A stretch of 64,000 nt of DNA from Tieghemiomyces parasiticus. Its lineage: Eukaryota > Kickxellomycota > Dimargaritomycetes > Dimargaritales > Dimargaritaceae. The position numbers were made by a program, and so were the translations under genes. This document shows, one piece after another, positions 1-10,937 of this stretch (the stretch's first letter is position 1; each line of letters starts with the position of its first letter). The stretch covers positions 37,709 through 101,708 of the forward strand of contig JANBPT010000035.1 of the NCBI GenBank assembly GCA_027575765.1, written 5' to 3'. A model generated the notes under the pieces. It saw only the letters and a list, made by a program, of their open reading frames with translations, searched no databases and was not told the DNA's origin.

Positions 1-2559
1 GACCCCCAGGCCGCTGCGCTTGTTGCCTTTGACCTTGTTCTCCAGTGAGGTGGTCAGGATATGTAGGATATCGACTGGAGGAATGGGGGAAGCATATGGG
101 GAGACAAGGGCGGTAGGCGAGGGTAAGATGAGGGCCACCCGGCATGTCAACTGCAATGCGGTCGCAAGTGCTGGTCCATGTAAACTCCCATGTGTAATAT
201 CCGACTTACTGAAATAGTGCTTAAGAATGGCCTGGCCTGAGAAGGTCTTGCGGGGTTTGGTCACACCCCCCATGTCGGTGACTACGCCCCAATGGCCGTC
301 GCCCAGGGTGATCATCATAGATTCAACCGTCTCTTGGTGATCCAGCAACCGCTTCATATGGTTAATGGCCTAGTGGAAGGGTGCGCGTAGGGACAGTGTG
401 CGAGGGTGGTGGTGCTTAGCGTGTGGTAGGTAAGAATCAACACCGGTACCGTAAGGGGAGGCCGGCTGCCAACAGCGGCCAACGGAAGAACACTTACGCT
501 GCTGGTGAACTCGTAGATGGTCCCATCGGCGGGCATCGGAATCTTGCTCATATTCTGTAGACGGAGGGGGGGGTGATGGGGCCGGCGTTGCGTGGGTGCA
601 TATGGACACGGTCAGTAAATACGGGGTCGCTCTACTGGCCTATAATAATTCACGGTATTAGAGCCTCAGCAGCGCCTTACCTTGGCCTCCTCCATATACT
701 CCGCGAACGACGTCATCAACGGGGTGCTCATGGACGCGATGAGGTTGGCAATGGTCTTGCGCTCGAGTGGGGTGAGGAGCAGGGCTTTATCAAGGTCCTT
801 CTGGTAGTACTTGAGAGTCTCAAAGACGTCGAACAGCATGAACTTCTCGGTCTGGATGGACCGCTTGGCGATCTGGGTGAGTGACTCCGCCGACTCAAAG
901 TACCTTTTGACCAGCGGCTGGAAGATCTTGACGAAAACATCCGCCGCGGCGTCACCCGGGAGGACGGTATTGATGAGCTCGTGTTCGGCCTGGGTGGGAG
1001 GGAGATAATATGGTAAGGAATCATGTGACATGATAGGTTAGACCTGGCTAGGCTAGGCAACCTGAGGTACAACACGTCCGAGGGTCAGCAGCACACGCCG
1101 TCCCGGTCCTTCCTGGCTCACCTGGGACATCTTGATTAAGTTGGCCGTCAGGGTGATGAACGGGGAGGCACCCTTTTGGTACACCGAAGCCGAGGCCTGT
1201 ACGCGGATACTATCAATGGCAGCGAAGAGTAGGGCCAGCGATTTGGCCACGTAGGTGGCGCGGATTTCCATAAATGTTTTGGAGTAGTCGATTTTGGTGC
1301 CAATCTCCGACTCTGAAGTGCTCAGGTAGGTGACCAGCATCTCCAGGAGCCGCACAGTAGCCGCCGGGGGTCGCGGCACGTCCAGAGCTGGGTTGAAGGG
1401 GTCGCAGTAAGTATGGAGGTAGTTGGCGGTGAACGCAGCGTTAAGCTCGAGACCTGAGGCCTGGCAGGGCCAGTGGGTAAGTGGCCACGGGTCCGGTATG
1501 ACAAGGAACTTACGATTGGCATACTGGGTTGGATCAACAGGGTTGCTGTACTGCTGGAGCCACTTGCGGAACAACTCGTTGAGGTTCTGCAGGCCTGTCT
1601 CTAGAAGTTGTTTCTAAGGCGGTGACAATGTTACATGGGTCGTCCAGAATCCGAGGTTAGGTGGACACGTTGGTAATAAAGAAACGGATAGCCCGGATGA
1701 CAAGGACCATGGCCTAACTTACAATTTGCTTAGTTACGCGCTCGCAACTGCGCATATTCACCTGGCGAATGAAGTCGTTGGCGAGCTGGAGGTTGTTGAT
1801 GGACTTGAGGTAAGGTAGGAGATCGTCCTCATTGGGTCTGGACGGATAGTGGAGGGAGATGCCAGGAAAATGTGGAGGCGTCAATACTAAGGTAGGGGAT
1901 GCACGCGTTGTGAGCTACCGAGGGAGAGTCATGGACCCACCGTGACCTTCCAACTTACCCCGCCGTAATGGTTCCTTCCTCCTCCCGGACCACGTCGAAG
2001 TACTTAACAATGTCCTTCACGGACGCGATGGTTCCGTCCACATCTAGATTGGGTAGGGAATGACACGCCAAGTGTTTCGCATGGGGCGGTTAGTGCCGTC
2101 GCTGGTGATTGGTGATGCGATACTGCGCTGTGGACACGGGGCGTAGCCCTCGACGGGGCACCTACTCTGTTGAAGCTGGCCGACGCTCTTGGACGACTGG
2201 TAAATTGGTTTGACTAGCGAGTCCAGGCGGGTCAGGCGCTGATCGAAGGTTTGCAAGATTTTAGTCTAATGTGCGAGACAGCCGAGACGGGTAAAGCCGG
2301 GGCCCAGAAAGGTTAGTCTATATTAAGGATGCCGTTGTGGGACTGGCCACCGACAGTATCGAGTGACCGAGGTGACCTTCGTCTATCACGCTGGGGCGGC
2401 TTAACCCTCCCGCAACCAACCTGCCTGAGCAAGCCATTGCGCGAAACTTACGGCCTTGGACGAGAGCTGGTTTATTTGTTCCAGACTCTCCTGCAGGTAC
2501 AGCAGCTCATCGTTCTCCTCGTCCAGGTCCAGATAGTTGATAATGTGGGAGCTCGCCAT
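1..2559 (-). CDS. EXO70: Exocyst complex component Exo70 (3' end beyond window)
   Basis: Exocyst subunit that binds plasma-membrane phosphoinositides and Rho GTPases and tethers secretory vesicles. Ten exons can be joined in frame on the minus strand: 2452-2559, 2166-2265, 1959-2043, 1723-1837, 1514-1613, 1122-1453, 681-989, 498-554, 210-369 and 1-74 (open at the window edge), encoding about 444 residues. Donors are mainly GTAAG. Family signs are an N-terminal coiled-coil start (MASSHIINYLDLDEEND), the FDxRLxxLDSLVKPI segment, an NVDGT stretch, the ITAGPNEDDLLPYLKSI block and the C-terminal-domain hallmark DGTIYEFTS. The last visible exon has the LTTSLENKVKGNK helix, so only the far C-terminus is missing. 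The start is the first ATG, giving an exon of exactly 36 codons. It is divergent from the REX4-like gene, 501 bp away. Exon joins are inferred; family assignment is strong. Confidence 0.88.
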
Positions 2560-3060
2560 GGCGGATGGGTTGATGTGAATGGGCTAGCAACCGACGGTTT
2601 CAGGTTCCAAGGTGAAAACGAATGAAGCCAGAACAGAAGTGAACGACCAGGCCGATGGGCGGATGTAACGGAGTATGCAATGCGGCTGAACCAACACCGA
2701 CCTCTGTACGCAGTCCCGCCCAGAACGGTTGGCAGCCAAGCCAATGGGTGGTGGCTCCATCAGCCACAGTCCCTGATTTGACACCACCTGGCTTTCTAGC
2801 TATGCAGCCCAGCCAGGTCCGAGATTTCAGCAGATATTCGGTGACACTTGAGCCCCGTCAGTTTTTTCTTTTTTTTCTCCCAAACTTCGGCCCCTAACCC
2901 TCCACCAGGCTTTTTTTGCTACCCAGGCCACAGCCAACGCGCCATACTCTACACACCAAGAAAATACGGTCTCGTAGTCTACACCGAATCTGGTTGAGCT
3001 TCGTATTACAACCTCCTTACCAGGTCTACCTTGTGCATTAGGTACTTCGTCCCCACCACC
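2560..3060. other. EXO70 / REX4-like divergent intergenic region
   Basis: About 500 bp separate the two divergent start codons, so this must hold both promoters. There is a T-rich run (about 2860-2880) and a CACCACC context just before the REX4-like ATG. No TATA box, RNA gene or repeat was recognised. Confidence 0.5.
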
Positions 3061-4980
3061 ATGGCCAGTTTCGACCGCTCCCGCAAGGTGAGTTGGATAT
3101 ACCCGACCGCATCGACTCAGAGGTTCCCACCTCGGCGCATGCGTCAAGTTTAAAGTTCATGCGACCGCTACCAACACTGAATCCCAGACTAAAACCCTCC
3201 CCACCTCACGTCGTGTCCTCGTTGCATGGGATCTACGAACACCTATCCATCCTGCCATTTTCTTCACTCCACAGCCTGCCCGCCGGGCCATCCCGGGCTC
3301 TGTCCTGTTCGGGCCGCCCCCGACAGTCCCGAGCGTCACGAAGAAAAGCAAGAGACGCAGGTAGGTGATGTCTCTTCATACGTACTGGTTAGTGCTGCTC
3401 GAGCGGGAGAAACGAGTACATTCGCCACCAGGCTTAATAACAGACCACATAATGAATTGGCCACCCTCCACCACCCCTCCATCGGTACTGATAACCAGAT
3501 CCGCCGAGAATGACAGTCAAACCAAAGCCAAAGCACCGCGGCGACAGGGTGCTCCCTTGAGGATAAAGATGAACCTGCCTAAGCCGGATCCTACCCCGGA
3601 GCCCGAAGATGAAAAAAAAGAGGACGGTACCGACGAAGAGGCTGAGGAAACAGAAGTGATAGATGCTCCCGCCCGTACCTCCCCTGAAGCCAAGCCCACT
3701 CCGTCATCGGCCAAAAGCCCGACAGTGGTCAAAGAAGAAGACCCCGAGCTGGCCAGCGAGCGGCACCAACATGCCGCTATTGCCCAGGCCGTCCTGGCTA
3801 GCCTTTCCGACAACCCATCTCTGCCGGACGACCTACCGGCCCTCGTGGCATCGCTCGACGCCGAACAAGATACGCAGTCCGCCCAGTCCCAGATTTCGTT
3901 GCGTCTCAAGAAAAAAATGAAGCAGAAGGCCATGGTAGAGGTTAGCAGTGAAGTCTGGGACGAGGAGAATATCACAGCGGACTCTACTGCCCTATCGAAA
4001 CCGAAGGTCCTTGCCGAGAGCATCGCAGAATACGGTGTGCCCAAGAATGATGTTCATACCGAACGTGCGCTGCGGCGCATGCGGATCGCCTTTACCGAGT
4101 TTGACCAGCAGGCTGGGACCCCAGTCCTGGCGCACAAGGCGCTGAAGTAAGTGCCGCTGTCTAGGTCCCGGACTATAATAGCTTGTGTCCCATACTTTTC
4201 CGGGTTAAAGATGGTACCGAACACCTTTGTTACGGCTCCAGCCGCTGACCACCAAACCCTCGATCCGCCCGCTACCCATCTTCCTTCTTTTCCATCTCCC
4301 GTCGTCAGACCTGGTAAATTTGTCGCCATGGACTGCGACACGATCAGCACGGGTGACGATGGGCGCCACCCAGTGGTGGCCAGGGTGACTATCGTGAACT
4401 TCCGGGGCCATATCCTCTTGGATACCTACGTGCAGCCCAAGGCCGAGGTCACCGATTACCGGACAGTCGACCACGGCATCACGGCCGCACACCTCGAGAA
4501 CGCCCCGGATTTCGAAACTGTCCAGCAGGAGGTGGCCGCCCTCCTTAAGGACCGTGTCCTTGTGGGTCACGAACTAGGTCGCCAGCTCAAGCTATTCCAG
4601 CATAGTCACCCTCCGCAGTTGCGACGTGACACGTCCTCTTACCGAGATATCGTCGCCTTGGTGCCGGGCGAGACCCGTCCGACTCTCAAACAACTGGCGG
4701 CGACGTTGTTTGGTATCACCATCAACAAGAAGCAGAATTCAACGGTAAGTTCAACGGCGCGGACGGGTGCATGGGAGATCTATGGATGAAACCCTAACCC
4801 GATGAGCCCCAGTGATACAGTGTTTCTAACTTCAACACTACTTCCTCTCTCTAACCACGGAACGCTCCAACGCAGGCCGAGGCCGCCACCATGGCCATGT
4901 TGCTGTTCCGCAAGTTCAAGAAGCAGTGGGAGTCTTTCGAAGGCAGAAAAAAGACCCTATCTACCAAAAAGTCTAAGTAA
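3061..4980 (+). CDS. REX4/REXO4-family exonuclease homologue with degenerate active site
   Basis: Homologue of the REXO4/Rex4 DEDDh 3'-5' exonucleases, nucleolar proteins linked to rRNA processing. Exons are 3061-3087, 3275-3360, 3517-4146 (acceptor 3499 is also in frame), 4309-4744 and 4876-4980, giving 427 residues. Residues ~1-245 are basic then acidic, low-complexity and lysine-rich. The nuclease fold starts at KPGKFVAMDCD (248) and shows the family path: VTDYRTVDHGI, APDF, VLVGHELGRQLK, RRDTSSY, and a C-terminal WESFEGRKK. Catalytic positions are altered. DxE is D256-C-D258 (Glu to Asp), the Asp in GHxLxxD is Gln340, the His of motif III is Asn391 and its Asp is Ala396. The protein probably lost nuclease activity and may act as a scaffold; this is inferred from residues alone. 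Intron 4 interrupts motif III, so mis-splicing cannot fully explain changes in the other motifs. Confidence 0.83.
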
Positions 4981-5077
4981 CCGTGCCGTTGTCAGTGGGG
5001 GGATATATGATACCAGCGCTGTGAATCATGCCCCTTCGCCGGTAAAGCTAATAAACTCTTCTAAGCCGTGTCTACAG

Positions 5078-5615
5078 TATTTCGCAGAGATGTTCGCATA
5101 GCAGCAGATTTATGTTTGCGCCTGCTGAGATTAGATTTGTGGGCTACCCACTCGCCAACTGTGAGTCTTGGGTGACGCGTTGTTTGCACAGGCTGTGGCC
5201 AGCCAGTATGCGTCGTCACATTTTGTGCCAGAACGGGTGGGTCCTGTGTTGTGCCTGTAGCTGTTGATGTCGCCAGATCCTCGGACTGCACCGACAATGC
5301 TAGGTAGACGCTATTTGCCATACCAGCCTAGGTCAATGTCATTGATCGTTGGACAGAGAGCCTCATCTAAGAAATGGATGGGATAACTGCAGTCTGCTGT
5401 GGGACCTCGTACTAATAGGCTCGACCTTTTGCCATCCTGCTAACATTCTCACTGCGCCGTATGTTCATCAATGCAAACTCACACGCAAACGGCTCGGCTC
5501 AATTAACGCACAATTTACCTCCATTGAAACGTAGATTTACGGGATACACGTCGCAAATACTGCACATTGGTGGTATGATATCCATCATCGCATGGCGCAA
5601 ATTCGTTTGCAAATA
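5078..5615 (+). repeat. Dispersed ~0.54-kb repeat R, copy 1
   Basis: Matches 29548-30082 in the same orientation. The core (~5163-5490) differs at about one position, while both ends have accumulated more substitutions and small indels. Ends read TATTTCGCA and TGCAAATA, a weak inverted match flanked by TA, which could mean a small DNA-transposon derivative. On the minus strand both copies carry a short ORF starting MANSVYLALSVQSEDL (here 5061-5321), 86 codons long, matching no family I know. It lies about 100 bp past the REX4-like stop codon. Class uncertain: MITE, retroelement fragment or ncRNA. Confidence 0.7.
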
Positions 5616-6031
5616 GTAGTACAACCGAGGCCTCTAACAAGGGCTCCGCAAAGCACCAAATTGGCTTATATAGGATATGGGAGGTGATTCAGCAATGAAC
5701 TCTTCGGCCTGACACCGCGTGAGGCGTAGCAAGGCCGAGTCGTAGGAGGTCTTGAATTGGCTGGCATCAGCTGTGCCATATCCTCATAGTTACCAGCCTC
5801 TCCAGAGCTTCCACGTCAGCCCTTACCAGTCCTCAACCCTTCCCGCCCTTACTTGACGTCAGGTGCGTTACAGAGACTGACTATTACTACTCTCTCTTAC
5901 TCTTCGCCCATCCGACCCATTAGTTTGTCATTTCGTCGTTTAACAGCACTCAAGCTCATTCGTGGCCTGACCTACCCGTCCGAAGAACCACCTCCCTCCG
6001 CCCTACATTCCTCAAACGCTTATCCAGCGTC

Positions 6032-7553
6032 ATGTCTGCCCAAGGTGACCTCGAGTCGCTAGTCGAGATGGGGTTTCCCAAGGACCGAGCGTAAGTTGGT
6101 TCGCCCTCACCCGGTGCTTGGACGCCTTGAAACTGCTTTAGATTCCTTCGCTAACAGCAAGTCGCACATGGCTGAGACCACTCGCACCGGTCTATCCTAC
6201 TTCATTCCCCACGGCGGGCCCTCAAACCGCAAAAGTGCGCACGCTCTGACCGAAACCGGCAACAAGGGCCTCCAAACGGCCATGGACTGGTAAGTGGCAA
6301 TTAGGCATGTAGCCACTATGTAATAAATGTCAGCACGCTACGCACTCAACTCGGCCAGACTAGATTTCTGTCCTCCTTCTCCATAAAAGCCGGTCTACGG
6401 GTATCAACTAAAACCACGACACGTATCCTCTATCCTCTCACCCAGGCTGCTTTCACACCCGGCGGATGACGGCCCGTCACCTGCGGCCAGTGCTAGCGGT
6501 GAAATCCCGGTTGATCACCCTGAAGGGGAGGTCACAGAAGCCACCGCCCAGTCGCTCAAGTGCAACGAGTGCCAGAAACTGTTCAAAAGTGGTAAGTTGG
6601 CGCCACCCGGCCCGCAAGAGAATATAGTCGGACTAAGTGATGGCTCGAAATGGTAACTTAACACACTTCGATGATACTCACCTTGCCCGATCGCGCTGCC
6701 CAGTGGAATACGCCGAGGCTCACGCCTCCCGGACGGGTCACACGGACTTTGCGGAGTCCACCGAGGCCATTAAGCCGCTGACGGAGGAGGAGAAGGCGCA
6801 GAAGCTAACCGAGCTGAAGGAGCGCATGGCCCAAAAGAAGCAGGAACGGCTAGCGCGGGAGGCGGTAGAGACCCGAGAGCGTGAAAAGGCTCGCCGTGAA
6901 ATGGGCAAGAATGTGTCGCAGACCCGCGAGCAATTGGAGGATCAGCAGATACTGCGGGCCGTCGAGGAAAAGAAGCGTGAGAAGCAGGAGGAGCGCCTGG
7001 CCCGGCTCCGCATCAAGAAGAAGATAGAGCAGGACAAGCTAGAACGTTCCGCCAAGCGCGCGGCGGAGCAGGCCGCCCGCTCCGGCCAACCCCCTGCCGC
7101 CAGCGAAAGCCCAAATAAGAAGGTGTTGAGCGCGTCTGAAGTGGCCCAAACCGCTACCGTAGCCACATCAGGCTATGAGCAGGCCCGCATTCAGATCCGC
7201 CCCACGAGCGGACCAGCCTTTACTCACACATTCGGCGCCGATGATAAGTTCCAGACCGTTCTGGACTACGTGCGTGACCAGTTGCAGACCGACAGCTTTC
7301 AGCTCCAGCGGACCTTTCCCCGGTAAGTCAACGTCGCAGAGGTATTCTTAAGGGTACTGGGCATGCTGGCTAGTGTGGTTTGATTGCTGGTCGGCTGTTC
7401 AGTATTACTAATCTGTTGTACCGTGAGCCTTATCGGACCTCCCTCCCTCCTGTCATCCTCCCCACTAGTGAGCCGTTGGACGGCAGTAAGGCGGGTATGA
7501 CCCTTCGGGAGCTCAAACTAGTCCCCAGCGCGGCACTGGCCCTCATCGGCTAG
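6032..7553 (+). CDS. UBXN1/SAKS1-like UBA-UBX p97/Cdc48 adaptor
   Basis: Adaptor that links ubiquitin-bearing substrates (UBA) to the AAA-ATPase p97/Cdc48 (UBX). Exons 6032-6090, 6236-6289, 6446-6591, 6704-7322 and 7469-7553 join in frame to 320 residues. The UBA domain (~5-42) has LVEMGFPKDRA and TGNKGLQTAMDWL. A C2H2 finger (CNECQKLF then H-x5-H, ~77-102) is followed by STEAIKPLTEEEKAQKL, typical of this subfamily. A charged coiled coil (~120-215) precedes the UBX domain (~235-320), whose p97-binding FPR motif lies exactly at the exon 4/5 junction. The start is an ATG directly before the UBA domain. It converges on TAM41 with 214 bp between stop codons. Exon 2 is short and its acceptor is inferred from UBA homology. 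Confidence 0.88.
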
Positions 7554-7767
7554 AAACCTTGTCTTGCCGTGCTGTCGCATGGGCTTGCCCATTCTCACAA
7601 TGGGTTGCTGTCGATTAATTGGCTTGCTATATATAAAGCAAATATTGAGATTTGGGGTTATTCATGCATTGCTTTAGTAGTCGCCCCTTTCTAGAAAGTG
7701 GTAGAGGTTCCTCAATGAGTTGCGTGCCCAGGACAATCAAGCTCGAATGGCGGCGTAGCCGTCCCGG

Positions 7768-9155
7768 TTAGAGCATCCGCGATCGCCGGAATTTAGCCAG
7801 GGAGTACCGGGCACTACGTGCCAGGCCGGCCGTCAGCAAGCCCTTGAGGGACTGAGTGAGTGCCGGCCGCCGGACCGTTCGGGTCACGGCGTTCAGAAGA
7901 CAGGTGCTCAGTTCGGCGCTTCCGGCCATCCCCAGGCTAGCCTGGGTCTGGGCGTTGAGCGACTCAAAATCGTTGCCGGGTAGCATCGCTTTGGCCGACA
8001 ACGTGGCTGCAGTTGAGCCCGGGGTCAGAAGTACAGCCGGGGTGGTAAAGATACTGGGGTCCCGTTTCTGGAACTCCCGGGTGAGGCGATAAAAGAAGGC
8101 ACCGGGTAAGTGCCGCAGCATACGGGCCTGGGTTTCGGGCCGAAGGTCCTGGTGGAGCGCAGCCGGACTGGTCTGCACGGTGACATTGGACATATTGCCA
8201 AGGATGTCGCGGTAGATGGCCTGGAGGTCTGCGTACTGCCCACGGACAATGTTGGGTATCTTGTTAGGGTGCTCGCCTAATCGCATCCGCGGGTCCCCCG
8301 TGTAGGAGAAGGATACGATCTGGCGGAAGAATTCCTCCTCAGTGAACGTTTCTGGGAGCATGAGGAGGGCCAGGCGGACCGCGTTGGTTAGATTCACCTG
8401 GCTATTGATACCCACCACGGCGTCCTGTTTGAGCACCAGGATGGGCTTCTGCATGCGGCCAGCAAGGTAGAGAGTGTCCCAGTTGACCAGGTCGCTACAA
8501 AGGGTGCTCAGCGAGACTACGCCGTATTTGAGCCGCTGCGTAGAGGGAAGACAAGGAATAGCATTGGAAACCGCCCGGTAGAAAAAGTGAGTGCCGTGGC
8601 CATGTCAGGGCTGCTGGTACAACCACAGGAAAAACAGGCCAATCCTACGGGCAGGTGGATCTAAAATCTACTTACTGTGCCATTGATCTCGACGTAAGCG
8701 TTGAAGTAAACTCCGGCGCCCAAATGCTCCTGAACTTGGGTGACGGCCGTACTCCCTAGGAAACGCAGGCCGGAATAGTGATGCGGGTTCTGCTGGATAT
8801 TGATTGAGTGCCAATGGTTGGCATGGGTCACCGCCAGTATCAGGTCAACCAGAGGCTGACGTGTAGAAAACGGTGTGCAGGTGACGGTAATCCGGGCCTG
8901 GCTTGATTAGTGCGAGTTCGAGTACCAAGGAGCCGCCGGCCCTGGGACCGATAGTAGAAGCACTCCTACGAGCCAGCCACCGTCTAGTTTAAGTAAGCGG
9001 CGTGGGGGGGGGCCTCAACAGCTTACCTTATCGCCATTTTCCCGGCGGTCCTGCTTAAATACACCGCTTCCATACCCAAAGGCGAAGCGGACGGGGGCCC
9101 GGAACTGTCGGATAACTTCGCGCAGAGGGGAGTCGCTCTCGGCCTGTTTGTACAT
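7768..9155 (-). CDS. TAM41: Mitochondrial CDP-diacylglycerol synthase Tam41
   Basis: Matrix-side inner-membrane enzyme that makes CDP-diacylglycerol from phosphatidic acid and CTP, the first committed step toward cardiolipin. Exons 9027-9155, 8676-8897 and 7768-8535 are all in phase 0 and give 372 residues, close to the yeast protein (385). The nucleotidyltransferase signature FAFGYGSGVF lies at 24-33. VDLILAVTHANHWHSIN with the downstream HHYSGLRFLG matches the conserved acidic/His block. The C-terminal half has the family's long helical tail ending in a basic patch. The start is the first ATG in frame; an upstream stop rules out simple extension, but an extra 5' exon carrying a presequence cannot be excluded because no clear mitochondrial presequence is visible. 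Confidence 0.9.
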
Positions 9156-10138
9156 TGTGTCGGACGAGGGTGTTGCGGGCTTGTGGCTACTTGAGAGTGA
9201 AGAGGAATTCGGTCAAGCAATGTGTAGTGAGGCGTGGTTTGGTAGTGCGGGAAAAAAATCAAGAAAGCAATGCGCGGAAGGGGGTGCCAGTAAAGGGCCC
9301 CCGCTCAGACCTCGGGAGCGGTTCAGGGAGGAGGGCAGAGATCACAGTAGAGGGAAGGGTCGAGAACACGTCACTAGTAGCGGCAGGAAGACGGGGTTGG
9401 TCTAGCGATTTGGATGGGGGCCGAGATAAGTCAGGGCTGCCAATGGTCAAATGGACATGGGAAGGAATGGGAGCAGTCTCGGCTGTGACTCGTGGCGATT
9501 TCGAAGCCCCGTCGGAGTTGCTTCGTTTCTGAATGGCAATCATGGGCTTCCGTCCCCCCCTGAGCGTCGCGGACCTTGGGGACAATGCGCGGGGAAACCT
9601 AGCACCACTATTGAGACGCTAAAACGTTCCGCCTGCCCCTTGCCAGTGCTGGTGGGATGACACCTAGGGGAGAAAGGGTGGCCGAATGCCTGTCCAGGTT
9701 TCAGTCGGCTCTTGGCTTAGCACTGCACGGCAAGTGGCTCGTACTAGCCATAGTGCCACGGTCACTCCCAGTCACCTCGAAGGCGTGCACCAGAAGAGTG
9801 GTGGAGGGGCGATCGAGATCGCCACATCGGTAGGCTAGCGGCTGTAGGTATGTGCATCAGAGGGAACGGTGCGGGGATCACGGGGAGGTATACCAGATTC
9901 CTTGCTACCCAACCAGCTGCTGTTGCAGCGTTTGGCGGGCAGATCCGCCTTATCCCGCATACAGGGAGTACTACAGTGGATGCGCCAGCTCACATTCCTG
10001 CTATTGCGTCCATTCTTCGGATCGGTAACCACGGCATCTTTCCTCCAGAACCCCCTGTACCTTAGAATACCCACCTTCCTCCCTCCCACCCGTGCCCCAA
10101 TTATTTTCCCCATTTTCATTCCTTCTGCTTCCACCATT
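9156..10138. other. TAM41 / NDUFA13 divergent intergenic region
   Basis: Roughly 1 kb between divergent start codons. ORFs here are short, lack splice-linked partners and resemble no family I recognise. A pyrimidine-rich tract runs into the NDUFA13 ATG (about 10040-10138), as expected of a 5' leader. Confidence 0.4.
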
Positions 10139-10684
10139 ATGCCAGGCCCCACTCAAGACGTCGGCGTTGCCGGAAAGTACCCGTCCTTCCGTTACCAACG
10201 GTACATCACCAGCCGTGGCCCCTCCGGCACCGCACTGTTTCTGGGATTGTTTGGCATCATGGGGTTCGGCATGTACCATCACATGAAGTCGCGCAAGGAG
10301 TGGAGGTACGTACCGTGTTTCAAGGTGTGATGGAGTCACGCGGCCCCGGCCTAGCTCATTTATCCGCGGGCTACCCAACCATTTAAGCCTAAAAACCTTA
10401 ACCCCTGTCTCACTGACTAACGTCACCAAATCACCCATCTCCCATTTATACCTTGGTCCAGAGAAATTCAACGCGAGAGGATCTGGACCCGCCTTCACCT
10501 CATTCCTATGCTGCAGGCTGAGCAAGACCGCGATACGTACCGTCGGGAGGAGGCCCTGCGGGCACGCGAGGCTGAGATTATGAAGGACGTGCCCGACTGG
10601 GAGGTTGGCCGGACCGCCTACCATACCAAGCGCTATGTTCGGCCCACTGTGCCGCTCTACCTACCCGAAGAGCACAAGAAATAA
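10139..10684 (+). CDS. NDUFA13: NADH:ubiquinone oxidoreductase subunit NDUFA13 / GRIM-19
   Basis: Accessory subunit of mitochondrial complex I with one transmembrane helix. Two exons, 10139-10305 and 10462-10684, give 129 residues, slightly shorter than the human protein (144). N-terminal FRYQRYITSRGPSG precedes a hydrophobic stretch (~36-52) with GLFGIMGFGMY. The soluble helix carries LLQAE-type sequence here as MLQAEQDRDTYRRE, then REAEIMKDVPDWEVG and a C-terminal YHTKRYV, all diagnostic of GRIM-19. The frame is open far upstream, but the first ATG (10139) fits the family N-terminus. Its presence implies a complex I-containing respiratory chain. It converges with the MFS transporter, 253 bp apart. 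Confidence 0.92.
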
Positions 10685-10937
10685 GGTGCTAATGTGGGCA
10701 AACTGGATAGACTCAAGGCTATCATCTTTTTATTTTTTATACCCTGGTTTCCGCCCTTATCCTATCGCTGCGCCCAGATTGCCCGCATATGCGGGGTCGT
10801 TACAGCCCCGAGCACTTTAGAACGTTGGTTTGCCTGACCAGCCGATCAACGCTTCGGTTTAAATCAACATAAAACTTTATACCCACAGGCGTCAATATAT
10901 CAGTGTTGTAATCTGGGCTCACAGGTAGACGGCAACT

